Shown: piece after piece, positions 1-10,228 of the stretch
Position numbering within the stretch: the stretch's first letter is position 1
Layout of the letters: each line of letters starts with the position of its first letter
From: Salvelinus alpinus
Lineage: Eukaryota; Chordata; Actinopteri; Salmoniformes; Salmonidae
Direction of reading: 5' to 3'
Length of the DNA stretch: 64,000 nucleotides
Assembly: GCF_045679555.1 (NCBI RefSeq)
Contig: NC_092096.1
Location: 24,865,817 to 24,929,816, forward strand
Position numbers and translations under genes: made by a program
Notes under the pieces: generated by a model
What the model saw: the letters and a program-made list of their open reading frames with translations, nothing else
Told to the model about the DNA's origin: nothing
Database searches by the model: none

Positions 1-770
1 CTGAATGAGCTCAGATAGCTCATAAGAAAACCAAGGGTTACATCCATCTTTGACTCTGAATTGTTTAAAAAGGGCGTGTTTATCTGCCAGACAAATAAAT
101 ATGAAGGATACATTTTCTAAAGCCAACAGTCAGGAATACAGGAAACAGTGGCCAAATCAGAGAAGGACATGTCATGTAAAAACCCTTGAGGAGAAAACAT
201 TTAAACATTTCTGTTCTTAATTAAACGAGGTTAGTATTTTGCTAGTTCGTATCTCAAATACATACTATGGGACAATGATCACTGAGATCATATGCTAATA
301 CTCCACAAGACAAATATTTATGGGGATTATTAGTAAGAATTAAATCAATCAATGAGGAGTTAACAGGGTTTTTGTCATTTAGACGTGTGGGTCTTGAGAT
401 CGATTGAGTCAGATTAAAATCAATGCATATACTCTTAAATTAATCTGATGCCGGGGATAGCCAATCCAGATTCACATCCCCTACAATGTATTCTGGTTTA
501 TGGACACATCTACAACCAGCAGCTCAAATTTCTTGGGAACAGAATTAGTTAAAGATTGGGATGCCATGAAATTTGATTTGACATACGTATATGGCCACTC
601 CTCCCCCTAAATACATTATAAGAATTAACTTCAATGTCTTTATTAGAGACAGAACCATTTAACCATGTTTTCGAGAGAACCCGAATGTCAGGACATGATT
701 TCTGTACCAAAATGTCAATTGTGTCCATTTTGTAAAACATACTTGGTAAATTTAGGTGCATTAGCCCAAG
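1..770 (-). mobile_element. Degraded LINE, endonuclease domain (cut by left edge)
   Basis: Read on the minus strand in broken frames, this encodes the apurinic/apyrimidinic endonuclease domain of a non-LTR retrotransposon. Visible in order: a segment with PDIRVLSKTWLN and YNVFR near 620-700, GDVNLDWL near 460-485, an IDLILTN motif near 320-340, SDHCPI near 265-285, and the linker DGCNPWFSYELSELI near 1-50 that precedes the reverse transcriptase. GDxN and SDH are the conserved catalytic-domain motifs. Frames carry stops and shifts, so it is a pseudogene. The reverse transcriptase would lie beyond position 1. The clade (L2-like or related) is an inference. Confidence 0.8.
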
Positions 771-2255
771 CCCCTTAGGAGATGTAAAGTCAGAGGGGGT
801 ATTCAGCTCATTACCTTAAGAGCTAACAGGCATAGGGTCATCTGCAGATATTTGTTGCGTGAGCTGACACTTTGCCACGGTCTCTAGTCAACCACGTGAG
901 AGCAGAGAAGACTGAGCATTCGACAGACCTCCCTCAAGTCGTTGTATGCAGTGGCTGGGGTGGGAACTGGGTGAGCAGTGTTGGCAGAGCTCAGTCCACC
1001 CGGATGAAGCTCTCGCCAAAGGAGTGGAGCTGCAGCAGGGGACCGGAGTGGCTGCATAGTGCCCTACTGGCAACCCTGGACAAAAGGAGTGTACTCAAAA
1101 AGGGTGCCATTTGGGATGCAATCCAATGCATTGATTTAGCTCCAGTGAGGGGAGGAGCACAGATTGAACCTGCTGATTTATTTGGGCCACGTGCACTTAC
1201 CAAAGCTTTTAAGTGGATTGATTTCTGCTAGCACCGGCATCGGAAGATCAGGACTCAATCACTTACTCCCCACCTCAACACTTCTTGGCCATGCGCCAAC
1301 CAGCTTCCGATTGGCTTACCTCCAGGTGCACTGGAGTCTCATTGGTCTTGGAGCGAGACGGACAGGGGGTGTTGATTGGCTGAGGGGAATCTGGCTTCCC
1401 TCTCACTTTTTTCTCTCACCCTCTCTTTAGCTCTCTTTCTGGCTCCCTCCGTCCCTCTGAGGTAAAAGTAAAAGCACAGACTGTACGGGGACTGATAACC
1501 TCTGATGCCAGCCTAGATTTACAGAGGACAGAGGGAGAGGGGGATGTGTGGAGTGACATCCAGAGAGAGAGAGAGAGTCATCAGACCGAGAAATAATGAA
1601 ATAGAGAGAGAGGGAGGGAAAGAGGGAGAGAACGAGAGTTGGCACAAATATAATCTCTTTGCCATGACACAGGCTCGTACAGCCCATTATCAACCTTCAA
1701 TAACATAAAAGCCTACAGCAGCAGATCATCATCCAGCACAGTACAGAGTAGGGGTCAGTATACTCTGTACTCCACTGAAGGCTCAACTTGTTTTGGCCGA
1801 CTGATGCATTTCCCATCTCTCAGGATAGCCCTATGGGCCCTGGTCTAAAGTAGTGCACTATATAGAGAACAGGGTTCCTTTTGGGAAGCGTTCCAAATGT
1901 CCCTGGCTCACCCCTATCTGATATCTGAATGATTCAATCAGGACAAATGGCTAAAATGGGCCTCCTCCAAATTATCCTTCACTCATCTTTGGAAAAAACA
2001 CCTCATGGACATTCATTCATTCTCCCTATTGGTCACAGCATGCAGAATGGATTGGTTGGAGAAAAATGTTGAGTCACTTGGAGAGAGAAGACAATAATGT
2101 AAGGCCAAATGCCTCACAGGCAGCTCTTGTGAATATGCAGTCACAGCCACATCGCTGGCAGCATAATCCAGCTGGTGGCAGGTGCATTGGTTACAGTTAA
2201 TGGTGTTCATTTCCTGCTGGTAAGACAGGAAGCATGCACGGCTGAACTTTCTAGA
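771..2255. other. No gene seen; two copies of a short salmonid dispersed repeat
   Basis: I see no gene. Positions about 1084-1130 and 1820-1895 carry versions of a short, very common salmonid repeat with AGTAGTGCACTATATAG-like and TGCCATTTGGGA-like blocks; related copies occur near 21880-21980 and 54060-54172. Several open frames of 60-120 codons have no recognisable domain. Confidence 0.55.
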
Positions 2256-2547
2256 TGTAGCGACTCTTGTGTAATGATGACGCTGTGAGTCGAGAAGCAA
2301 GCGCAGGTGAAACGTTTAATAAAACAAACATGAAACAAGACAGCGTAACATTGGCAAGATGGCATGAAAACAGGGACAATACCAACTGAGGAATGAACAA
2401 AAGGAAGGGACCTATAAAGGGCAGATAATGAGGTCTAGGTGTGAATCATAATGATGTCAGGTGTGCGTTATGATGATTCCCAGGACCGGTGGTTAGTATT
2501 CCGGCAACGTCGCACCCCGGAGGGAAGGAGCAAGAGTAGACGTGACA
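2256..2547 (-). mobile_element. Probable solo LTR of a salmonid retrotransposon
   Basis: A 292-bp block begins TGTAGCGACTC and ends GACGTGACA, so it is bounded by TG and CA. On the minus strand it starts TGTCACGTC, like the LTR at 13735-13859 and the LTRs at 5158 and 7205. It contains AAACGTTTAATAAAAC, which reads as an AATAAA-type tail region on the minus strand. No matching second LTR or internal region was seen, and the 5-bp flanks differ (CTAGA and TATTG), so the solo LTR call is an inference. Confidence 0.45.
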
Positions 2548-2803
2548 TATTGTCCTGATTCTAAACGGTTGATTGGAGTGTGTTGACTACTCTTTATTGG
2601 ACTAGGCTTGATAACTGCATTTCTATGTTTGTGGAATTATTTTGTTATTATTGTTCATTATTGCGTTTTTAATCACACAGTTACCATCAGCAGCACTGAT
2701 AAGCAACTTCAACCAACAACCGCCACTCCTATTTTCATCCTTCTGCTTTGCTGAAATGTATGACTAATCAAACCCATTGTTTGCCCAGTTGATCTTATTC
2801 AAG

Positions 2804-3065
<262 letters not shown>

Positions 3066-3340
3066 GATACCTGGAATGCTAAGGATCATCAGTGTGCAAA
3101 GAGCTTCTGTCCTCAACATGTACACTTGCACACACTCACGCATGCAGGCACGCACACACACAAGCTGATGTCAGGGGAGATAAAGCATCTGCAGTGGAAT
3201 GATTAAAGCTAGTTAGCCAGCTTTCATTTAACAACTGAAAATAATGCGTCCTGGGAGCTGTGGCCAACCATGTCAGCAGCATGAAAATACTTAATTAATC
3301 ATATGATTACAGTCATATACTGTATCACGTCATGGTTCCA

Positions 3341-3830
3341 TGTTGCTCAGTTGGTAGAGCATGGTGCTTGTAAAGCCAGGGTTGTGCATGTGGCTCAGCA
3401 GGCAGAGCATGGTGCTTGTAAAGCCAGGGTTGTGCATGTGGCTCAGTTGGTAGAGCATGGTGCTTGTAAAGCCAGGGTTGTGCATGTGGCTCAGTTGGTA
3501 GAGCATGGTGCTTGTAAAGCCAGGGTTGTGCATGTGGCTCAGCAGGCAGAGCATGGTGCTTGTAAAGCCAGGGTTGTGCATGTGGCTCAGCAGGCAGAGC
3601 ATGGTGCTTGTAAAGTCAGGGTTGTGCATGTGGCTCAGCAGGCAGAGCATGGTGCTTGTAAAGTCAGGGTTGTGCATGTGGCTCAGTTGGTAGAGCATGG
3701 TGCTTGTAAAGTCAGGGTTGTGCATGTGATTCCCACAGGAGACCAGTATGAAGAAAGTATGAAAATGTCTGCACTCACTACTGTAAGTCACTGGATAACA
3801 GCATCTGCTAAATGACTAAATAAAATGGTG
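3341..3830 (+). mobile_element. tRNA-derived SINE with head amplified 8 x 48 bp
   Basis: A tRNA-like SINE head reads GCTCAGTTGGTAGAGCATGG, which has the form of an RNA polymerase III A box. The head segment from TGTGGCTCAG to GGTTGTGCA is repeated eight times at an exact 48-bp period from about 3341 to 3724. After the last unit the ordinary SINE body resumes with GATTCCCACAGGAGACCAG, then the typical salmonid SINE tail ACTGTAAGTCACTGGATAA and CATCTGCTAAATGACTAAAT near 3780-3825. Units vary at GTTGGTA versus CAGGCAGA and at GCC versus GTC. A functional tRNA is excluded because only the 5' half is repeated. Confidence 0.85.
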
Positions 3831-4660
3831 AGTTGAAGAACATTGCTGCTGATACAAATCCAACTCAAGGTATATGTAGTTTCTAGTGTCTGGGAAGTCA
3901 AAATATTGTTTGCGTAACATGGTGCAACAATTCCAATAGATCACGTACATTATTGTACTACTAGAGCATCAAGGACCTGTCCATTGTCAATACAGTGCAG
4001 TGTGAGACTGATTCACTTACCTCACTCCCTGTTTCACACTGATTGAAACGTTCCCTGTGTGTTGACCTCCCACCAGTCTCTTTCTCATTAGCCTTAGAAT
4101 GTCAACACAGGGGAGGTGCTTAGGCTGGCCAATCACAGAGCACGAAGCAAAACAGCTAATTGGCCCAGGGGGCTGCTGCTGGAGGTAATCAGAGCTGACA
4201 TTGGGTGCCTGTGGGGAAGCATGTTTGTGTTCGCCTCCTTCTCCACCACTGACTGGCACTTTCACTTTCAATTAGATGACCATGGGCTGGGTGAGGATGA
4301 GTAGAGAGAGAAGGAAGGGGAGAGAGAAAGAGAAAGCGAGAGAGGACGGACGGGAAGAGAGACAGAAAACAAGACAGACAGAGAGGGGGAGGGACGAAGA
4401 AAGAGACAGAAAGATCTCTCTGCTCTGTGGCCCTCATCAACAGTGTGGATTAAATATAGATGGTGGAAGCATGAAAAATGGAGAGGCAGCAGAGGAGAGT
4501 CATTAGAAGACAATCAGCCTTTTCTTTTGACTCTTCTACAGGACTTGCTAGTCCATCATAAGATAGGACACCTCAATCCATCAGTGTGATTTGTGGTGTG
4601 GTAAAATTGACTGTATTTATGGTTATAATGAAGGAGAGATATATCATCAATAAGAAGTGG
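3831..4660. other. No gene seen; purine-rich tract
   Basis: Unique-looking DNA with a GA-rich stretch at about 4300-4415. No coding or RNA feature is supported. Confidence 0.5.
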
Positions 4661-4661
4661 G

Positions 4662-5157
4662 GTATTTTGCCAAAATACTAGATAAACAGTCCTACCCTGC
4701 CCAAATACTAGATAAACAGTCCTACCCTGCCAAAATACCAGAAACAGTCCTACCCTGCCCAAATACTAGATAAACAGTCCTACCCTGCCAAAATACCAGA
4801 AACAGTCCTACCCTGCCCAAATCCTAGATAAACAGTCCTACCCTGCCCAAATACTAGATAAACAGTCCTACCCTGCCCAAATACTAGATAAACAGTCCTA
4901 CCCTGCCAAAATACCAGAAACAGTCCTACCCTGCCCAAATACTAGATAAACAGTCCTACCCTGCCCAAATACTAGATAAACAGTCCTACCCTGCCAAAAT
5001 ACCAGAAACAGTCCTACCCTGCCAGAATACTAGATAAACAGTCCTACCCTGCCAAAATACCAGAAACATTCCTACCCTGCCCAAATACCAGATAAACAAT
5101 CCTACCCTGCCCAAATACCAGATAAACAATCCTACCCTGCCCAAATACCAGATAAAC
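4662..5157. repeat. 30-bp minisatellite, left part
   Basis: Imperfect tandem repeat of about 30 bp, consensus CAGTCCTACCCTGCCCAAAT followed by ACTAGATAAA, with shorter variants that lack the ACTAGAT part. It stops abruptly at 5157 where an LTR element begins and resumes with the same unit at 7591. The two halves were therefore one array before the insertion. Confidence 0.95.
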
Positions 5158-5543
5158 TGTAACGGTTGTCAAAGTCGTTCTCCTCCTCAGACGAGGAGGA
5201 GCATGGATCGGACCAAGACGCAGAGTGGAAAGTGGTCATTATTTAATGAAAACGAAAACAATACGATACAAAACAACAAACGTGACAAAACCGAAAACAG
5301 TCCCGTGTGGCACGAACACTGACACGAGATACAAACACCCACAAAACACACGTGAAACCCCGGCTGCCTTAGTATGATTCTCAATCAGGGACAACGATTG
5401 ACAGCTGCCTCTGATTGAGAATCATACCAGGCCGAACACAAAACCCCAACATAGAAAATCACACATAGACAGCCCACCCCAACTCACGCCCTGACCAACT
5501 AAATAAATACAAGAAAAAGGAAAAACAGGTCAGGAACGTGACA
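5158..5543 (-). repeat. LTR (3' LTR of the minus-strand element)
   Basis: Starts TGTAACGGTTGTC and ends GGAACGTGACA. It pairs with 7205-7590; seen differences are at ACACGAG/ACCCGAG, AACCCCGG/AACACCGG, AATCACAC/AATCCCAC and TGTCAAAG/TGTCGAAG. It contains an internal inverted repeat, ATGATTCTCAATCAGGGACA with CTGATTGAGAATCAT. Confidence 0.93.
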
Positions 5544-5779
5544 TAACCCCCCCCTTAAGGTGCGAACTCCGGGCGCACCAGCATAAAGTCTAGGGGAGGG
5601 TCTGGGTGGGCGTCTGTCCACGGTGGCGGCTCTGGCGCTGGTCGTGGTCCCCACCCCACCATAGTCAAACCCCGCTTCCGTGGCCTCCTCCCAATGGCCA
5701 CCCTCCATGTCAATCACACTATACCAAAGGGCAGCAACGGACTGAGGGGCAGCTCCGGACTGAGGGACAGCACCGGACT

Positions 5780-6470
5780 GAGGGGCGGATCCTGGCTGGC
5801 TGGCTCTGGCGGATCCTGGCTGGCTGGCTCTGGCGGATCCTGGCTGGACGGCTCTGGCGGATCCTGGCTGGACGGCTCTGGCTGGTCCTGGCTGGACGGC
5901 TCTGGCTGGTCCTGGCTGGACGGCTCTGGCTGGTCCTGGCTGGACGGCTCTGGCTGGTCCTGGCTGGACGGCTCTGGCTGGTCCTGGCTGGACGGCTCTG
6001 GCTGGTCCTGGCTGGACGGCTCTGGCGGATCCTGTCTGGCGGAAGGCTCTGGCTGATCCTGGCTGGACGGCTCTCGCGGATCCTGGCTGGACGGCTCTGG
6101 CTGGTCCTGGCTGGACGGCTCTGGCTGGTCCTGGCTGGACGGCTCTGGCTGGACGGCTCTGGCTGGTCCTGTCTGGCGGAAGGCTCTGGCTGATCCTGGC
6201 TGGACGGCTCTCGCGGATCCTGGCTGGACGGCTCTCGCGGATCCTGGCTGGACGGCTCTGGCGGATCCTGGGTGGACGGCTCTGGCGGATCCTGGCTGGA
6301 CGGCTCTGGCGGGTCCTGGCTGGACGGCTCTGGCTGGTCCTGGCTGGACGGCTCTGGCCATACAGACAGCGCTGGGCAGGCAGACAGTTCAGACAGCGCT
6401 GGGCAGGCAGACAGTTCAGACAGCGCTGGGCAGGCAGACAGTTCAGACAGCGCTGGGAAGGCAGGCAGTT
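5780..6470. repeat. 24-bp and 27-bp arrays inside the LTR element
   Basis: From about 5785 to 6360 the unit TCCTGGCTGGACGGCTCTGG plus CTGG/CGGA repeats about two dozen times at a 24-bp period. A separate 27-bp unit, CAGCGCTGGGCAGGCAGACA plus GTTCAGA, repeats about four times at 6361-6470. Both periods are multiples of three, so several frames on each strand stay open (for example SQDQPEPS or PARTSQSR on the minus strand). I regard the peptides as a by-product unless translation is shown. Confidence 0.92.
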
Positions 6471-6776
6471 CAGACTCAGGCTGCGCTGGAGAGGAGGAAG
6501 GCTCTGACAGCGCTGGACAGGTGGGAGCAGCTGGAGAGAGAACCCGGAGAGACAGCCTGGTGCGGGGGGCTGCCACCGGAGGACTGGTACGTGGAGATGG
6601 CACCGGGTATACCGGACCGTGAAGGAGGACACGCGCTCTTGAGCACCGAGCCTCCCCAACCTTACCAGGTTGAATGGTCCCCGTAGCCCTGCCAGTGCGG
6701 CGAGGTGGAATAGCCCGCACTGGGCTATGCTGGCGAACCGGGGACACCATCTGTAAGGCTGGTACCATGTACGGCT

Positions 6777-7286
6777 TCATGGCACCCGGCTCGATGCCCA
6801 ACCTAGCCCTACCCGCACTGGGCTAAGCACGCGTACTGGGGACACCGTGCGCTTTACCGCATAACACGGTGTCTGACCAGTACGACGCCCTCTCACTCCA
6901 CGGTAAGCACGGGGAGTTGGCTCAGGTATCCTACCCGGCTTTGCCACACTCCGCGTGTGCCCCCCCCCAAGAAATTTTTGGGTCTGACTCTCGGGCTCCC
7001 AACCGCGTCGCCGCGCTGCCTCCTCATACCAGCGCCTCTCTGCCTTCGCTGCCTCCAACTCCGCCTTGGGACGGCGATATTCCCCTGGCTGAGCCCAGGG
7101 TCCTTTGCCGTCCAGGATCTCCTCCCAAGTCCACGAGTCCTGTGTCCTCGGTCTCTGCTGCTGTCTGTTCCCACTCTGCTTGATCCTTTTTTGGTGGGTG
7201 TTTCTGTAACGGTTGTCGAAGTCGTTCTCCTCCTCAGACGAGGAGGAGCATGGATCGGACCAAGACGCAGAGTGGAAAGTGGTCAT
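6777..7286 (-). CDS. 169-codon open frame of the LTR element, function unknown
   Basis: The frame opens at ATG inside the right LTR (7284-7286) with MTTFHSASWSDPCSSSSEEE and ends in the interior. It has an acidic serine-rich start, a segment WTWEEILDGKGPW, and a charged stretch around KAELEAAKAERRWYEEAARR that could be helical. It resembles no domain I can name. Position next to the 5' LTR fits a short gag-like product, but no zinc knuckle or other gag hallmark is present. It is non-host coding at best. Confidence 0.35.
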   Translation of the reverse strand: MTTFHSASWSDPCSSSSEEENDFDNRYRNTHQKRIKQSGNRQQQRPRTQDSWTWEEILDGKGPWAQPGEYRRPKAELEAAKAERRWYEEAARRRGWEPESQTQKFLGGGHTRSVAKPGRIPEPTPRAYRGVRGRRTGQTPCYAVKRTVSPVRVLSPVRVGLGWASSRVP

Positions 7287-7590
7287 TATTTAATGAAAAC
7301 GAAAACAATACGATACAAAACAACAAACGTGACAAAACCGAAAACAGTCCCGTGTGGCACGAACACTGACCCGAGATACAAACACCCACAAAACACACGT
7401 GAAACACCGGCTGCCTTAGTATGATTCTCAATCAGGGACAACGATTGACAGCTGCCTCTGATTGAGAATCATACCAGGCCGAACACAAAACCCCAACATA
7501 GAAAATCCCACATAGACAGCCCACCCCAACTCACGCCCTGACCAACTAAATAAATACAAGAAAAAGGAAAAACAGGTCAGGAACGTGACA
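7205..7590 (-). repeat. LTR (5' LTR of the minus-strand element)
   Basis: Same length and ends as the LTR at 5158-5543. It is followed directly by TAAAC, the right copy of the target duplication, and then by the resumed 30-bp minisatellite. Confidence 0.93.
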
Positions 7591-7875
7591 TAAACAGTCC
7601 TACCCTGCCCAAATACCAGAAACAGTCCTACCCTGCCCAAATATCAGATAAACAGTCCGACCCTGCCCAAATACCAGATAAACAGTCCTACCCTGCCCAA
7701 ATAGCAGATAAACAGTCCTACCCTGCCAAAATACCAGATAAACAGTCCTACCCTGCCCAAATACCAGATAAACAGCCCTACCCTGCCCAAATAGCAGATA
7801 AACAGTCTTACCCTGCCAAAATACCAGATAAACAGTCCTACCCTGCCCAAATACCAGATAAACAGTCCGACTTGG
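7591..7875. repeat. 30-bp minisatellite, right part
   Basis: Continuation of the array at 4662-5157 (unit CAGTCCTACCCTGCCCAAAT plus ACCAGATAAA), about nine more units. Divergence is slightly different from the left part (ACCAGATAAA rather than ACTAGATAAA), as expected for a gradient along one array. Confidence 0.93.
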
Positions 7876-8190
7876 CACTTTAATTGGCACATTCTCACAC
7901 CAGATCAACGGGTGTATCTTCTCAGACACACTGAAAGAAACCCTTGGAAGATTGTTTTAATCTCCAGTCATCTCACAATGGCTGGCTTGGTGAGGCAGTG
8001 CCTCTAAACATCCTCCAGCATCAGCAGACCCAGGACTTGTTCATATAGGGCTGTTCTTTCATTGGTTTATTCCTTTGGGTTTGTTGATGCCTCATGCTGT
8101 AAAGTGTGTTGAGACCCATGTTGACTTGACTTGTTCAGGGCAGTCAGGTCTGCTTTATAGCTGTTAAAACCCCACTGGGAGACAGGGAGA

Positions 8191-8191
8191 C

Positions 8192-8272
<81 letters not shown>

Positions 8273-8285
8273 GAGAGAGCGAGAC

Positions 8286-8318
<33 letters not shown>

Positions 8319-8319
8319 G

Positions 8320-8356
<37 letters not shown>
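8191..8356. repeat. (GA)n microsatellite with CAGA interruptions
   Basis: About 165 bases of GA broken at intervals by GACAGA and GAGCGAGA. Confidence 0.95.
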
Positions 8357-8359
<3 letters not shown>

Positions 8360-8475
8360 TTAAAGAGGGGGGGAGAGGAAGATAGTGGGAGGGGGGAGTC
8401 TGGCTGCCGCTAGAATACTTGACCTGCATGGCTCTTTCCAGGAAACACCAATGTCAGGCACATGGGGAAGACATG

Positions 8476-8980
8476 CACTGAGTGTACAAAACATTAGGAA
8501 CACCTGCTCTTTCCATGACAGAGACTGACAAGGTGAATCCAGGTGAAAGCTATGATCTCTTGTTAAATCCACAGTGTAGATGAAGAGTAGGAGACAGGTT
8601 AAAGAGCCTTGAGATAATTGAGGCATGGATTGTGTATATGTGGCATTCAGAGGGTGAATGGGCAACACAAAATATTTAAGTGCCTTTGTATGGGGTACGG
8701 TAGTAGGTGCCAGACGCACCGGTTTGAGTGTGTCAAGAACTGTAAAGCTGCTGTGTTTTTCACGCTCAACCGTTTCCCATGTGTATCAAGAATGGTCCAC
8801 CACCCAAAGGACATCCAGCCAACTTGACACAACTGTGGGAAGCATTGGAGTCAACATGGGCCAGCATCCCTGTGGACACCTTGTAGAGTCCATGCCTCGA
8901 CGAATTGAGGCTGTTCTGAGGCCAAAAGGGAGTGCAACTCAATCTAAGAAAGGTATCCCTAATGTGTTGTACACTCAGTG
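8476..8980. mobile_element. Tc1-like transposon, internally deleted
   Basis: Terminal inverted repeats CACTGAGTGTACAAAACATT (from 8476) and its near complement ending TTGTACACTCAGTG at 8980 define a 505-bp element. The right flank keeps the TA expected for Tc1/mariner; the left flank reads TG and is presumably mutated. The interior at about 8695-8830 has a plus-strand transposase remnant with GARRTGLSVSRT and [20 protein letters not shown], the second helix-turn-helix region. No catalytic residues remain. Confidence 0.85.
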
Positions 8981-8985
8981 TACAC

Positions 8986-8987
<2 letters not shown>

Positions 8988-9046
<59 letters not shown>
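8988..9046. repeat. (GA)n microsatellite
   Basis: Pure GA run starting eight bases after the Tc1-like element's right end. Confidence 0.95.
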
Positions 9047-9048
<2 letters not shown>

Positions 9049-9719
9049 GGAGGGGGTAGCGCATACAACAGAGAGAAAATGAGCCAGGACGATAACAAGA
9101 AAAAGAGAGAGAGAGAGAGGTGAAGAGGGAGAGGTATACATGGAGACAGATGGTGATAAACATTTCAGGGACAAACAGTCCAGTGCAGGCCAAATTGTAC
9201 CATTATGACCCGTCCTCCGGTCAGTAAGAGATAGTAGAAACTAGATTAACATGTAGATTAGACAGTATTCATCTTCTCTCTTCATGGCCAGGTTTTGTAT
9301 ATTCAAACTCCAAGCAAAATATATGCATTGTTATCTGCTTGTGGTTGTCCCTTTGTCGCAGTTATTCAGACAAAATGTGTCAAGCTTTATTGATATTGAC
9401 ACAGGGCAGTAAACGGAGGCGCTCATCTTTGAGTTTTTCCCCAAAATGGGGAAATTACCTTAAAATGAATTTAACGCAATAAAAACCCTTGAGGGGTTTC
9501 CGGAATTGGCCACTGGGTTCGATTGTAACTAAACAACAACATTGAATTTGAGGGCCAGGCGAAGCGAGAGTCAGCAAACTAACTCCATTTCCAGTCGCCC
9601 CTCAACTTCCTTGGTCACCCTAAATTGACCTATCCCTCAACTCTTACAGAGGAAGAGGTAATGAATGGCAGGAAGTTAGCCTGTGGCGGGGTGACACAGA
9701 GTCAGCATTAACTTTGTCT
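9047..9719. other. No gene seen
   Basis: Mixed sequence without a recognisable gene, RNA or repeat, apart from short GA runs near 9100-9120. Confidence 0.5.
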
Positions 9720-10226
9720 AGAGACTTAACAGAGATACCTGTTTGTTTTTTGATGCATGCTCCCAAGGATGAACCAGACTTGGGGAGATCTACAATAGTT
9801 TTTCTGAGGTCTTGGCTGATTTATTTTGATTTTCCAATGATGTCAAGCAAAGAGACACTGAGTTTGAAGGTAGGCCTTGAAATACATCCACAGGTACACC
9901 TCCAATTGACTCAAATGATGTCATTTAGACAATCAGAAGCTTCTAAAGCCATGACATAATTTTCTGGAATTTTCCAGAATTCCTGTTTAAGCTGTTTAAA
10001 GGCACAGTCAAATTAGTGTATGTAAACTTCTGACCCACTGGAATTGTGACACAGTGAATTATAAGTGAAATAATCTGTCTGTAAACAATTGTTGGCCAAA
10101 TTACAAAGTAGATGTCCTAACTGACTTGCCAAAACTATAGTTTGTTAACAAGACATTTCAGGAGTGGTTGAAAAACGAGTTTTAATGACTCCAACCTAAG
10201 TGTATGTAAACTTCTGACTTCAACTG
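9720..10226 (-). mobile_element. 3' half of a Sleeping-Beauty-type Tc1 transposon
   Basis: The right end shows the IR/DR layout of salmonid Tc1 elements: an outer direct repeat GTGTATGTAAACTTCTGACT (about 10199-10218) ending CAACTG at 10226, then TA, and an inner copy GTGTATGTAAACTTCTGACC at about 10016-10035. The interior near 9780-9860 corresponds to the minus-strand C-terminal part of transposase (GATGTCAAGCAAAGAGACAC region). The 5' half with the DNA-binding domain is missing. The right end abuts a LINE at 10229. Confidence 0.88.
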
Positions 10227-10228
10227 TA

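Larger units (their letters stand above)
5158..7590 (-). mobile_element. Young non-autonomous LTR retrotransposon, complete, 2433 bp
   Basis: Two 386-bp LTRs (5158-5543 and 7205-7590), both bounded by TG and CA, enclose a 1.66-kb interior. The 5-bp target duplication TAAAC flanks the element (5153-5157 and 7591-7595). A polypurine tract, read AAGGGGGGGG on the minus strand, abuts the left LTR at about 5546-5556, so transcription runs right to left. I counted four differences between the LTRs (about 1 percent), indicating recent insertion. No protease, reverse transcriptase or integrase is visible, so it must depend on an autonomous partner. The interior holds one 169-codon frame and low-complexity arrays. 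Superfamily is not determined; the LTR ends resemble the gypsy-like LTR at 13735-13859. Confidence 0.93.

Noticed and set aside
872-1231. 119-codon frame
   Set aside because: No domain or composition signal; part overlaps a dispersed repeat.
3303-3815. 170-codon frame with 16-residue repeats (HVAQLVEHGACKARVV)
   Set aside because: The 48-bp unit is a multiple of three, so the frame stays open by arithmetic; the DNA is an amplified SINE head, and the opposite strand is open too.
5606-6193. Repetitive plus-strand protein of about 195 residues
   Set aside because: It is the antisense of the LTR element's 24-bp array, open only because the unit is a multiple of three.
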